From: Streptomyces flaveus
Lineage (GTDB): Bacteria; Actinomycetota; Actinomycetes; Streptomycetales; Streptomycetaceae
DNA: 64,000 nucleotides
Reading direction: 5' to 3'
NCBI RefSeq assembly: GCF_014647675.1
Contig: NZ_BMPQ01000006.1
Coordinates: 269,120 to 333,119 of the forward strand
Shown in pieces: positions 50,683 through 59,259 of the stretch. The position numbers and the translations under genes were made by a program. The stretch's first letter is position 1. Each line of letters starts with the position of its first letter. The notes beneath the pieces were generated by a model. That model ran no database searches. It worked only from the letters and a program-made list of their open reading frames with translations, and was not told the DNA's origin.

Positions 50683-51057
50683 ATGGCCAACACCGAAACC
50701 ACGCTGAAGGAAGCCCTCGCCTCCATCGAGGGCGCGACCGGAGCCGCGCTCGTCGACTACACCAGCGGCATGGCGCTGGGCACGTTGGGCGGCAGCAAGA
50801 GCTTCGACCTCACCGTCGCCGCCGCCGGCAACACCGACGTCGTACGGGCCAAGCTCCGCACCATGGAACACCTGGGCCTGAAGGGCGACATCGAGGACAT
50901 CCTGATCACCCTGTCCGACCAGTACCACCTGATCCGCCTGCTCACCGGCCGCGGCGGCAACGGCCTCTTCCTCTACCTGGTCCTCGACGCCAAGCGGGCC
51001 AACCTGGCGATGGCGCGCCATCAGCTGAAGAAGATCGAGGCGGAACTGGAGGTCTGA
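50683..51057 (+). CDS. Roadblock/LC7 domain protein
   Basis: A 124-residue third Roadblock protein of the cluster: GAALVDYTSGMALGTLGG, DIEDILITLSDQYHLIRLL and FLYLVLDAKRANLAMARHQL. The ATG at 50683 follows GAGAGGACG. It is the last gene of the operon. It is most like the first roadblock protein, including the shared words TSGxALGT and LALAR/LAMAR. Confidence 0.88.
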   Translation: MANTETTLKEALASIEGATGAALVDYTSGMALGTLGGSKSFDLTVAAAGNTDVVRAKLRTMEHLGLKGDIEDILITLSDQYHLIRLLTGRGGNGLFLYLVLDAKRANLAMARHQLKKIEAELEV

Positions 51058-51122
51058 CGGAACCTCAGATGAACCTCTGAGAATCGAACCCGCACGCATC
51101 CCGGACACACGACCGGGCAGAA

Positions 51123-51152
51123 CTCCCCCGGACGGATCACCGACCGGGGGAG
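51123..51152 (+). promoter_or_regulatory. Hairpin sequestering the permease ribosome binding site
   Basis: CTCCCCCGG (51123-51131) pairs with CCGGGGGAG (51144-51152), a perfect 9-bp stem with a 12-base loop. The right arm is the Shine-Dalgarno sequence GGGGGAGG for the TTG start at 51159, so folding would block translation. It may also end the upstream operon. Confidence 0.7.
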
Positions 51153-51158
51153 GTTCTC

Positions 51159-52523
51159 TTGTCCACCGCGAAATCCACTGCCGACGCGCAGTCGCCCGCC
51201 GAGGAACCGGGCCTCAAGCGCGCCATCGGCCCCAAGCTGCTGGTCCTCTTCGTGATCGGCGACATTCTCGGAACCGGCATCTACGCCACGACCGGCGCCG
51301 TCGCGGGGAAGGTCGGCGGCGCGTTGTGGCTGCCGTTCGTCATCGGCTTCGTCGTGGCGATCCTGACGGCGGCGTCGTACGTCGAACTCGTCGGCAAGTA
51401 CCCGAAGGCGGCCGGAGCCGCCCTCTACACGCAGAAGGCCTTCAAGGTCCCGTTCCTCACCTTCATCGTCGCCTTCATGGTGATGGCCTCGGGCCTGTCG
51501 TCCGCGAGTGCGGCGGCCCGCGCCTTCAGCGGCGACTATCTCTCCGAGCTGACGGGAGACGCACTCCCGCCGACACTCATCGCGATCTGCTTCATCCTGC
51601 TCCTCGCCGGCCTGAACCTGCGGGGCGTTTCGGAGTCGGTGAAGACGAACGTCGTCCTGACCCTGGTCGAGCTGACGGGCCTGGCGATCATCCTCGCGAT
51701 CGGCGCGTACGCCGTGCTGACCGGTGGCGGGGAGCCGTCCCGGCTGGGCGAGTTCGAGGCGAGCGGCACCGGATACGCCCTGATCACCAGCGTGTTGGGG
51801 GCCACGGCGCTGGGCTTCTTCGCGTTCGTCGGCTTCGAGGACTCGGTCAACATGGCGGAGGAGACCAAGGATCCCGTACGGACCTTCCCGAGGGCGATCT
51901 TCATCGGGGTGGCGGTGACGGGCACGATCTACGTCCTCGTAGCGCTCGTATCGTCACTCCTGGTCGACTACAAGGTGCTGGAGGGATCCAGCGGCCCGCT
52001 CCTGGAGGTCGTGAAGGCGGGCGGCGTCGACTTCCCGCACAAGCTCTTCGCGCTCATCGCGCTGTTCGCCGTCACCAACTCCGCGCTGATCAACATCATG
52101 ATGGCCTCGCGTCTGTGCTACGGCATGGCCAACGAACGCATCCTGCCCCGCGGCATGGGCCGCGTCCTGCGCCGCCGCCGCACCCCCGTGGTCGGCATCG
52201 TCTTCGTCACCGTGCTGGCGATCGGCCTGGTCTCCACGGGCGAGATCGAGGGCCTGGGCGACACGACGGCGTTCCTCCTGCTGTGCGTCTTCGCCGTGGT
52301 CAACATCGCGGTCCTGGTCCTGCGCCGCGACCCCGTGGACCACGCCCACTTCCGCACCCCGACGTTCCTTCCGATCCTGGGCGCGATCACCGCCCTGATC
52401 CTGGCCAGCCCGCTGGCCGACCGACCGGCGGACGTCTACATCCGCGCGGCGGTACTGCTCGCGATCGGCGTGGGCCTGTGGGCGGTGAACAAGGTGGTGC
52501 TTCGGGTGCGGGGCGAGGAGTAA
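51159..52523 (+). CDS. APC-family amino acid permease
   Basis: A 454-residue membrane transporter with about 12 spans, beginning LLVLFVIGDILGTGIYATTGAVAGKVGGA, the first-helix motif of APC permeases. Later GFFAFVGFEDSVNMAEETKDPVRTFPRAI is the consensus amphipathic region. It starts at TTG 51159-51161, which has GGGGGAGG in a stable hairpin. Substrate unknown; amino acids are expected for the family. The following gene is convergent. Confidence 0.9.
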   Translation: MSTAKSTADAQSPAEEPGLKRAIGPKLLVLFVIGDILGTGIYATTGAVAGKVGGALWLPFVIGFVVAILTAASYVELVGKYPKAAGAALYTQKAFKVPFLTFIVAFMVMASGLSSASAAARAFSGDYLSELTGDALPPTLIAICFILLLAGLNLRGVSESVKTNVVLTLVELTGLAIILAIGAYAVLTGGGEPSRLGEFEASGTGYALITSVLGATALGFFAFVGFEDSVNMAEETKDPVRTFPRAIFIGVAVTGTIYVLVALVSSLLVDYKVLEGSSGPLLEVVKAGGVDFPHKLFALIALFAVTNSALINIMMASRLCYGMANERILPRGMGRVLRRRRTPVVGIVFVTVLAIGLVSTGEIEGLGDTTAFLLLCVFAVVNIAVLVLRRDPVDHAHFRTPTFLPILGAITALILASPLADRPADVYIRAAVLLAIGVGLWAVNKVVLRVRGEE

Positions 52524-52560
52524 GAGGGCTGGGGGCGACCACCCAGCGGCAGCCGCCCCA

Positions 52561-53145
52561 CTACACCAGCACGCCACCCCGACGCCGCGCCCCACCGGGC
52601 GCGGCGTCGCCCGCCGCGATACCCGTGGCCCGGTAGGCCTTCACCCGCTTGTCCGCCGGGGCACCCGCCCCACGGCTGAGCCAGTCGACGCGCACCCACA
52701 ACAATTCCTCGGAGCCGCGCTCGAGGCGGCCCAGCCACGCGGCCTTCAACCACAGCCCGGCCCCCACCCCGGCGAGCAGCATGCCCCCGGCCGCGGGCAC
52801 CGCGAACGCGCTGCCCAGCGCGGCCAGGAAGGCGAGGAGCAGCCACCAGCGATGCCCCCGGCGCCAGTTGCGCGCGGTCACGGCACGGTCCTGGAGGACA
52901 TCGTGCTTGCCCGCACGGGCGGCGCCGCCGGCCAGGGCGACGTACCGCTTCCTGCGCAGCAGCGCCACCACGGCCGCCGTGACGAGGAACAGTGCCGCCC
53001 CCGCGATCACGCCGATCCGGCGCCCGGTCACACCCGGCACCAGCACGCCGATGCCCGCCGCGAACACGCCCAGCCACCACAGCGGCACGGCACCGGCCCG
53101 TACGACGACGGCCACCCGGGCCAGTCCCTGCCCTCCGCGCGTCAC
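52561..53145 (-). CDS. Small integral membrane protein, unknown function
   Basis: A 194-residue protein with four predicted hydrophobic spans: PLWWLGVFAAGIGVLVPGV, IGVIAGAALFLVTAAVVALL, WWLLLAFLAALGSAFAV and AGGMLLAGVGAGLWLKAAWL. The C-terminal 45 residues are basic and soluble. No known domain was recognised. It is convergent with the permease and follows the RpiR-type regulator gene in the same direction. Confidence 0.75.
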   Translation of the reverse strand: MTRGGQGLARVAVVVRAGAVPLWWLGVFAAGIGVLVPGVTGRRIGVIAGAALFLVTAAVVALLRRKRYVALAGGAARAGKHDVLQDRAVTARNWRRGHRWWLLLAFLAALGSAFAVPAAGGMLLAGVGAGLWLKAAWLGRLERGSEELLWVRVDWLSRGAGAPADKRVKAYRATGIAAGDAAPGGARRRGGVLV

Positions 53146-53260
53146 CTTCCCGCCTCCTCGTCCTCGTCCGAAGGCCCGAAGTCTCTTCGGTGATCTCTCC
53201 GGCAGTCTCTTCGGCCGCGCAGGTTAGCGACCGAAGGTGAGACGAGTCTTAACAAGGTCC

Positions 53261-54157
53261 CTACTCCACGAACAAGCCCCGCGCAGCCGCCCGTCCGTCG
53301 AATTCCTCCAGCCGCGCCTGCGCATCCGGAAGGTCGTCGCACATGGCCTCCAGCAGCACCCGTCCGAGCAGCATGGGCGCACAGGCCGTGTCGAAGGCGA
53401 GCCCCGTACCGACCGCGGCGGGCAGCAGCAGGTCCGACACCTTCGCCACCGGCGCGAACGCCGAGTCCGCGACGGTCACCACGGTCAGCCCGGCCTCCTT
53501 CGCGTACGCCAGGGTGTCCACGACCTCGCGCGGATGGCGCGGCAGCGCGAAGCACAGCAGAGCCGTGGCCCCGGCGCGCACCGCCGAGTCGATCCGGTCG
53601 TGGACCATCGTGCCGCCCTCGTGCAGCAGCCGTACGTCCGGATGGACCTTGGCCGCGAAGTACGAGAAGCCGTACGCCTGGGAGGCCGCCGCCCGCAGCC
53701 CGAGCACCGGCAGCGGACGCGACGCCGCGAGCAGCCGCCCCGCCCGCTCCACCGGCCGCGGATCGGCCAGTACGGAGGCCAGATGCCGCAAGTTCTCGAT
53801 CTCGGCCTCGACGGCCTGCTGGTACTCGTTGTAGGAAGCGGTGTCCGCGACCGGCCCCGTGGGCGCGACCTCCCGCAGGTGCTTGCGCAGCGCCGGGTAG
53901 CCGTCGAAGCCGAGCGCGACGGCGAAGCGGGTGACGGAGGGCTGGCTGACGCCGGCGAGTTCGGCGAGCTCGACGCTCGACAGGAAGGGCACGTCGGCGG
54001 CCCGCCGCACCATGCTGTGCGCGATACGCCGCTGCGTCGGGGTCAGCCGGTGTCCCTCGAAGAGCGCCTGCAGCCGCGCGGCAGAACTGTCCGTCACCTT
54101 CGCGCTCCTGTCCACGCCCGCCTCTCGGTCCATGCCCGTATCCCTGTCCACGCTCAT
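53261..54157 (-). CDS. RpiR/MurR-family transcriptional regulator
   Basis: A 298-residue regulator. The N-terminal RpiR helix-turn-helix is LTPTQRRIAHSMVRRAADV and SSVELAELAGVSQPSVTRFAVALGF; the C-terminal SIS domain, near 130-265, has VLGLRAAASQAYGFSYFA and CFALPRHPREVVDTL. SIS domains usually bind phosphosugars, but here the coupled gene is a lyase. The ATG at 54155-54157 overlaps the stop of the lyase gene. It may control that gene and the divergent ABC importer. Confidence 0.92.
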   Translation of the reverse strand: MSVDRDTGMDREAGVDRSAKVTDSSAARLQALFEGHRLTPTQRRIAHSMVRRAADVPFLSSVELAELAGVSQPSVTRFAVALGFDGYPALRKHLREVAPTGPVADTASYNEYQQAVEAEIENLRHLASVLADPRPVERAGRLLAASRPLPVLGLRAAASQAYGFSYFAAKVHPDVRLLHEGGTMVHDRIDSAVRAGATALLCFALPRHPREVVDTLAYAKEAGLTVVTVADSAFAPVAKVSDLLLPAAVGTGLAFDTACAPMLLGRVLLEAMCDDLPDAQARLEEFDGRAAARGLFVE

Positions 54158-55725
54158 GCCGTGCTCCCCCTCCAGATGTCCGTGAACCGGTCGAGCAGTA
54201 CGGCCGCCGCCGTCACATCGTCCGTGAGCGGCCGGTCGGTCTGGTCCGCGTCGAGCACCGACTCGGCGAGTTCCAGCGCCCGGCCCACGGGCAGCTCCGG
54301 GTCCGGCCGCAGCTCGCGCTGCCGCAGGGCCCGTACGGCGGCGACGAGTTCGCAGCCGACGACCAGACGGTACGCATCGCAGGTGCGCAACGTCTGACGT
54401 GCGGCGAGCGAGGCGAAGCTCGCCTGCTCCTCGACGCCTCGGGAGAGTACAGCGTGGCCGAGCGAGGCGGGCGCGGAGAAGGCTCGCAGATCGCCGAGGG
54501 CGGCCCCGGCGGCGTACTCCAGGATCATCACGCCGGAGGACGCGGGCTCGTGGTCGGCGAGGAAGGGGCGCAGGCGGGTGTAGGCGGGTTCGTTCAGCGT
54601 CGAAAGGCGGGATGTCGACAGACGCGCGACCTGGGTGAGGGAGAGCCTGAAGTGGTCGAGGGCCAGGGCGAGACCGGCCTGGTAGAAGCCCCCGTGGTGG
54701 TAGGCGGCCATGTCCTCGGCGCAGATCAGCGGGTTCTCGGCGGCGGCGTTGATCTCGACCGTCAGCACCTCTTCGAGGGCGTCGGCGGCGTCGAGCGCGG
54801 GGCCGTGGATCTGGGGCAGACAGCGGAATCCGTACGGGTCCTGGATGCGCCCGAGCGGCGGTGTCGGGTGGTCGGCGGCGCCGGTCAACTCCCGCATACG
54901 GCGCGCCACTTCGGCCGTCGCGGGATGCCGGCGCGCGGCGTGCACGGGCGCCGCGTACGCCTCGTGCGAGCCGTCCACCGCGAGCAGGGACAGCGCGGCG
55001 ACGACCTGCGTGGCTCCGACCAGCCCGCGCAACTCGTGCAGGGCGAGCGCGGACTGGCCGAGGGTGAGGGCGTTGCTGCTGATGAGGGCGAGCGCGTCGT
55101 TGTTGTCGAGGGGCTGAGCCTCGGGCGCACCCGCCCCCGGCCCGCCCGCTCCCGGCGTACGCCACCCGGGCTCCGCCTCCCGCCAGGGGTGTTCCCCGGC
55201 GAGCGCAAGCCCCACCTGGGCGAGGGCCGCGATGTCCCCGGTGCCCACCGAGCCGAACTCGTTCACGACCGGATACGCCCCGGCCTCCAGCGCCTCGCAC
55301 AGCGCCGTGACGACGGTGGGCCGCAGGCCCGCGCCGCCCGCGAGCAGCTGGTTCGCCCGTACGGCCAGCATCGCCCGCACCTGCCGCGCGGGCAGTTCCG
55401 CGCCGATCGACCCGGCGTGGCTGCGCAGCAGCCGCAGACCGTGGCCGGCTGCCGCCTCGGTCGGCACGTCCTCGTTCCGGTTGGCGCCGACGCCGGTGGA
55501 GCGGCCGTACACGCGCCCGGTCGCGGCGATCCGCCGCGCCGCGTCCCAGGACTCCTCGACGCGCTTCATCGCCTCGGTGCCGGGGACGGGCCGGGCGACT
55601 CCGTCGGCGAGGCGCACGATGTCCGCGACGCCGGTGCCGTACCCGTCGAGGACGACCAGACCGGGCGTAAGGGCACCGGAGTCCGAGTCTGCGGCCCCCG
55701 GAACATCCACGATCCGAGACGACAT
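54154..55725 (-). CDS. HAL/PAL-family lyase lacking the MIO-forming Ala-Ser-Gly triad
   Basis: About 523 residues with the aromatic amino acid ammonia-lyase fold: VYGRSTGVGANRNED (active-site Tyr near 73), LRPTVVTALCEALEAG, RCLPQIHGPALDAADALEE, NAAAENPLICAED, SSGVMILEYAAGAALGD and SRGVEEQASFAS. Where true HutH has GSxG(A/C)SGDLAPL, this protein reads EFGSVGTGDIAALAQ, one residue shorter and without the serine needed to build the MIO electrophile. It is therefore unlikely to be a normal histidine ammonia-lyase. The MIO-free member known in this superfamily is ergothionase, which releases trimethylamine. The ATG at 55723-55725 follows GAGGGGAG; it may also begin at GTG 55728. Confidence 0.8.
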   Translation of the reverse strand: MSSRIVDVPGAADSDSGALTPGLVVLDGYGTGVADIVRLADGVARPVPGTEAMKRVEESWDAARRIAATGRVYGRSTGVGANRNEDVPTEAAAGHGLRLLRSHAGSIGAELPARQVRAMLAVRANQLLAGGAGLRPTVVTALCEALEAGAYPVVNEFGSVGTGDIAALAQVGLALAGEHPWREAEPGWRTPGAGGPGAGAPEAQPLDNNDALALISSNALTLGQSALALHELRGLVGATQVVAALSLLAVDGSHEAYAAPVHAARRHPATAEVARRMRELTGAADHPTPPLGRIQDPYGFRCLPQIHGPALDAADALEEVLTVEINAAAENPLICAEDMAAYHHGGFYQAGLALALDHFRLSLTQVARLSTSRLSTLNEPAYTRLRPFLADHEPASSGVMILEYAAGAALGDLRAFSAPASLGHAVLSRGVEEQASFASLAARQTLRTCDAYRLVVGCELVAAVRALRQRELRPDPELPVGRALELAESVLDADQTDRPLTDDVTAAAVLLDRFTDIWRGSTA

Positions 55726-55868
55726 CACGCACGAACTCCCCTCAAACTCAGACATCCGATCTTGCCTGGCGGTCATCTGTAACCGGCGTTTTACGTCGGA
55801 GTGTTGACAACCTATTCAGACACCAAGAACTCTGCATGACGATATGCACGCCGGGCAAGGGACACCAC
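55726..55868. promoter_or_regulatory. Divergent promoter region: lyase and ABC importer
   Basis: 143 bp between divergent genes. On the plus strand TTGACA at 55804-55809 is a good -35, but the -10 (about AACTCT, 18 bp on) is weak. CTATTCAG at 55812-55819 also occurs in the spacer of the hutU promoter (46982-46989, other strand). Confidence 0.45.
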
Positions 55869-56912
55869 ATGATCCAGTTCGATGCGGTCCACAAGCGCTT
55901 CCCGAACGGCACCACGGCGGTGCACGACCTCTCCCTGGAGATGCCCGAAGGCGGCGTGACCGTCCTCGTGGGATCTTCCGGCTGCGGCAAGACGACGACT
56001 CTGCGCATGGTCAACCGGATGGTCGACCCGACCTCCGGCACCATCCGCGTCGGCGGCCGTGACGTGCTGGAACAGGACGCCGCGGAGCTGCGCCGCTCCA
56101 TCGGTTACGTCATCCAGCAGTCGGGCCTCTTCCCGCACCGCACGGTGCTCGACAACATCGCGACGGTGCCGCTGCTCCTCGGCTGGGGCCGCAGAAAGGC
56201 GCGGGCACGGGCGGCGGAGCTCCTGGAGACGGTCGGCCTGACGGCCGAGGCCGGCAAGCGCTACCCGCACCAGCTCTCCGGCGGCCAGCAGCAGCGTGTG
56301 GGCGTCGCCCGCGCGCTCGCCGCCGACCCGCCCGTACTCCTCATGGACGAACCGTTCGGCGCGGTCGACCCCGTCGTCCGCAGCCAGCTCCAGGACGAAC
56401 TGATCCGGCTCCAGAAGGAGTTGAGCAAGACGATCGTCTTCGTCACGCACGACATCGACGAGGCGGTACGGCTCGGCGACCGCATCGCGATCTTCCGCAC
56501 CGGCGGCCACCTCGTCCAGTGCGCGGCACCAGCGGAACTGCTGGCCCGCCCGGCGGACGACTTCGTCGCGGACTTCCTGGGCGCCGAACGAGGACTGAAG
56601 CTGCTGTCGCTGACGACGCTCGCGGACGTGCCTCGGGGCCCGGCTCCCGAAGGCGGCACCTGGAAACTCGTCCTGGACGAGGCACGCAGGCCCCAGGCCT
56701 GGCGCACCGAGGGCGCGGAGATCCCCGTACGACCGCTGCGGGACACCGACTCCCTGCTCGCCGCGCTCAACGAGTCCATCGCCTCCCCGACCGGTTTCGT
56801 GGCGCGCGTCGACGCGGACGGCGCCCTCACCGGCGTCACCTCCCGCGCCGAGATCCACGAGCACGCGGGCGAGGCGCACAGCAGCCACAGCACAGCGGGC
56901 GCCGCCATATGA
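55869..56912 (+). CDS. ABC importer ATPase, OpuCA/ProV type
   Basis: A 347-residue ATPase. Walker A is VGSSGCGKTTTL near 35, the Q-loop follows in IGYVIQQSGLFPHRT, the signature is QLSGGQQQRVGVARAL, Walker B is VLLMDEPFGAVDP and the H-loop FVTHDIDEA. The C-terminal 100 residues resemble a degenerate CBS pair as in glycine betaine/carnitine/choline transport ATPases. The ATG at 55869 follows AAGGGACACC. Its stop overlaps the start of the first permease gene. Confidence 0.92.
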   Translation: MIQFDAVHKRFPNGTTAVHDLSLEMPEGGVTVLVGSSGCGKTTTLRMVNRMVDPTSGTIRVGGRDVLEQDAAELRRSIGYVIQQSGLFPHRTVLDNIATVPLLLGWGRRKARARAAELLETVGLTAEAGKRYPHQLSGGQQQRVGVARALAADPPVLLMDEPFGAVDPVVRSQLQDELIRLQKELSKTIVFVTHDIDEAVRLGDRIAIFRTGGHLVQCAAPAELLARPADDFVADFLGAERGLKLLSLTTLADVPRGPAPEGGTWKLVLDEARRPQAWRTEGAEIPVRPLRDTDSLLAALNESIASPTGFVARVDADGALTGVTSRAEIHEHAGEAHSSHSTAGAAI

Positions 56913-57559
56913 CCATCGACTGGTCGTGGATAGGCGACCACACCGACGACCTCACCACCCTCACCCTCTCCCACCTCCAGGCCGCCCTCTCCGCCGTCTT
57001 CTTCGGGCTGCTGATCTCCCTCCCGCTGGCCGTGGTCGCCCACCGGATCCGTCCCCTGCGCGGCCTCCTCCTCGGCCTCTCCAACGTCCTGTTCACGATC
57101 CCGTCGATCGCGGTCTTCGTGCTCCTGCTGCCGGTGAGCGGGCTCACCCGCACCACCACGGTCATCGGCCTGACGATCTACACCCTCGTCGTCCTGCTCA
57201 GGAACACGGTCGAGGGCCTCGACTCGGTACCGGCGAAGACCAAAGAGGCCGCGAAGGCCATGGGCACCCGCCCCTTCCGCACCCTCCTCACCGTCGAACT
57301 CCCCCTGGCGCTCCCGGTGATCATGGCGGGCGTCCGTATCGCGACGGTCATGTCGATCTCGCTCGTCTCCGTGGCGACCTACATCGGCGACGGCGGCCTC
57401 GGCCAGCTCTTCACCGACGGCTTCCAGCGCAACTACCCCACACCGGTGATCGTCGGCGTCGCCCTCACCCTGCTGCTGGCACTGGTCGCGGACGCGCTCC
57501 TGGTCGCCCTCCAGTACGTACTCACGCCATGGACCCACCGGAAGCAAAGGGCGGCTTGA
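56909..57559 (+). CDS. ABC importer permease, OpuCB type
   Basis: A 216-residue BPD-type permease with five or six spans. The EAA loop is AAKAMGTRPFRTLLTVELPLALPVIMAGVR, then IATVMSISLVSVATYIGDGGLGQ. It overlaps the ATPase gene by four bases and is followed five bases later by the second permease gene. It belongs to the betaine/choline/carnitine transporter class. Confidence 0.92.
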   Translation: MTIDWSWIGDHTDDLTTLTLSHLQAALSAVFFGLLISLPLAVVAHRIRPLRGLLLGLSNVLFTIPSIAVFVLLLPVSGLTRTTTVIGLTIYTLVVLLRNTVEGLDSVPAKTKEAAKAMGTRPFRTLLTVELPLALPVIMAGVRIATVMSISLVSVATYIGDGGLGQLFTDGFQRNYPTPVIVGVALTLLLALVADALLVALQYVLTPWTHRKQRAA

Positions 57560-57563
57560 GCCC

Positions 57564-58226
57564 ATGTACGAACTCTTCAAGAACCTCGGCACATGGCTGG
57601 TCAGCGGCGAGCAGTGGTCCGGCTCCGACGGCATCGGCCACCGCCTCGCCGAACACCTCCAGTACTCGCTCCTCGCCACCCTCGTGGCCGCCGCGATCGC
57701 CCTCCCCCTGGGCCTCCTCATCGGGCACACCGGCCGCGGCGCGTTCCTCGCGATCAACCTCGCGTCCTTCGGCCGCGCGCTCCCGACCGTCGGCCTGGTC
57801 GTACTGGTCTTCCTCGCCAGCGGACTGTCGATGTGGCCGGTGTACGTCGCGCTGGTCGCCCTCGCCGTCCCGGCGATCGTGACGAACACGTACGCGGGCA
57901 TGACCGCCGTCGACCCGGACGTGAAGGACGCCGCGCGCGGCCAGGGCATGCGCTGGCATCAGGTCCTCTTCCAGGTCGAGCTGCCCCTGGCGCTCCCCCT
58001 GATCATGACCGGCCTGCGTCTCGCGCTGATCCAGGTGGTGGCGACGGCCACCATCGCCGCGTACGTGTCTTTCGGCGGCCTGGGCCGCTACGTGTTCGAC
58101 GGGCTCGCCCAGCGCGATCTCGTGCAGGTGCTGGGCGGCGCGGTGCTGGTAGCCGTGGTCGCCGTCGCCCTGGACCTCGCCCTCTCCGCCCTCCAGCGCG
58201 CCCTCTTCCGCCACCGCCCCGCCTAG
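57564..58226 (+). CDS. ABC importer permease, OpuCD type
   Basis: A 220-residue second permease, related to the one before: EAA-type loop DAARGQGMRWHQVLFQVELP, then LRLALIQVVATATIAAYVSFGGLGRYV. Together the two permeases make the membrane channel of an OpuC-like importer. Confidence 0.92.
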   Translation: MYELFKNLGTWLVSGEQWSGSDGIGHRLAEHLQYSLLATLVAAAIALPLGLLIGHTGRGAFLAINLASFGRALPTVGLVVLVFLASGLSMWPVYVALVALAVPAIVTNTYAGMTAVDPDVKDAARGQGMRWHQVLFQVELPLALPLIMTGLRLALIQVVATATIAAYVSFGGLGRYVFDGLAQRDLVQVLGGAVLVAVVAVALDLALSALQRALFRHRPA

Positions 58227-58239
58227 GAGCACACCTCTG

Positions 58240-59172
58240 ATGAACCGACGCACCCTCCTCGGCGGCCTCTTCGCCGCCGCCTCCGTCCCCGTCCTCTCCG
58301 CCTGCAGCAGCGGCATCACCTCGCTCGACGGCGAGGGCGGCGCCGGCAGCGGTGGCGGCTCCAGCAAGAGCGGCGTCACCATCGGCACCGCCAACTTCAC
58401 CGAGAACCAGGTCCTCGGCTACCTCTACGCGGCCGTACTCGACGCCGCCGGCGTCAAGACGACCGTCCGCCCCAACCTCGGCACCCGCGAGATCCTCATC
58501 CCCGCCATCAAGGGCGGCGACATCGATCTGCTCCCCGAGTACCAGGGCGCGCTCCTCCACTACGTCGACCCCAAGTCGAAGGCCACCGAGGAGGGCGAGA
58601 TGCAGAACGCCCTAGCGATGGCCCTGCCCGCCGGGCTCCAGGTGCTGCCGTACGGCATGGCCGAGGACTCCGACGCGTTCGTCGTCACCCAGGAGACCGC
58701 CGACAAGTACGGCCTCGCCTCCCTCGCCGACCTGAAGAAGCAGAACGGCAAGCTCGTCCTCGGGGCCGCACCCGAGGTGAAGACGCGCGAGGTCGGTGTG
58801 GTGGGTCTGGAGGAGGTGTACGGGGTGGAGTTCAAGGAGTTCAAGTCCCTTGATTCCTCAGGGCCGTTGGTGAAGGGCGCCCTCAAGAAGGGCGATGTGG
58901 ACGTGGCGAACCTCTTCACCACCGACACCGACATCCAGGAGAACCAGTGGGTCGTCCTCACCGACCCCAAGAACCTGATCCCCGGCCAGCACATCGTCCC
59001 CCTGATCGCCGACCGCAGGGCCGACTCGACCGTCCGCAAGGCTCTCGCCGCGCTCGGCAACGTCCTCACCACCGCGGATCTCACCGAGCTCAACCGCCAG
59101 GTCGACAAGGACAAGAAGGACCCCGAGGACGTGGCGAACGCGTACGCCGAGAAGAAGGGCCTGACGACATAG
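58240..59172 (+). CDS. Substrate-binding lipoprotein, OpuCC/ProX type
   Basis: A 310-residue secreted binding protein. The N-terminus has RR followed by a hydrophobic stretch and a lipobox (PVLSAC), so it is lipid-anchored and may use the Tat route. The mature part matches the OpuAC family: GVTIGTANFTENQVLGYLYA, IPAIKGGDIDLLPEYQGALL, DVANLFTTDTDI and IPLIAD-like VPLIADRRA. In this family quaternary ammonium groups are held in an aromatic cage, though ligand residues cannot be confirmed here. It is the last gene of the importer operon. Confidence 0.92.
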   Translation: MNRRTLLGGLFAAASVPVLSACSSGITSLDGEGGAGSGGGSSKSGVTIGTANFTENQVLGYLYAAVLDAAGVKTTVRPNLGTREILIPAIKGGDIDLLPEYQGALLHYVDPKSKATEEGEMQNALAMALPAGLQVLPYGMAEDSDAFVVTQETADKYGLASLADLKKQNGKLVLGAAPEVKTREVGVVGLEEVYGVEFKEFKSLDSSGPLVKGALKKGDVDVANLFTTDTDIQENQWVVLTDPKNLIPGQHIVPLIADRRADSTVRKALAALGNVLTTADLTELNRQVDKDKKDPEDVANAYAEKKGLTT

Positions 59173-59259
59173 ACGACGTAGCGGCCGAGGGTACGGCCCA
59201 GCGCGGACAGGGGGGCTAACCCCAGTGCCAAGCGGGCGCGGGCTCCTTACGGTAAATAC

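Noticed and set aside
54154..55725. Calling the lyase hutH
   Set aside because: The MIO triad is missing, and the coupled genes are an RpiR-type regulator and a betaine-type importer rather than hut genes.
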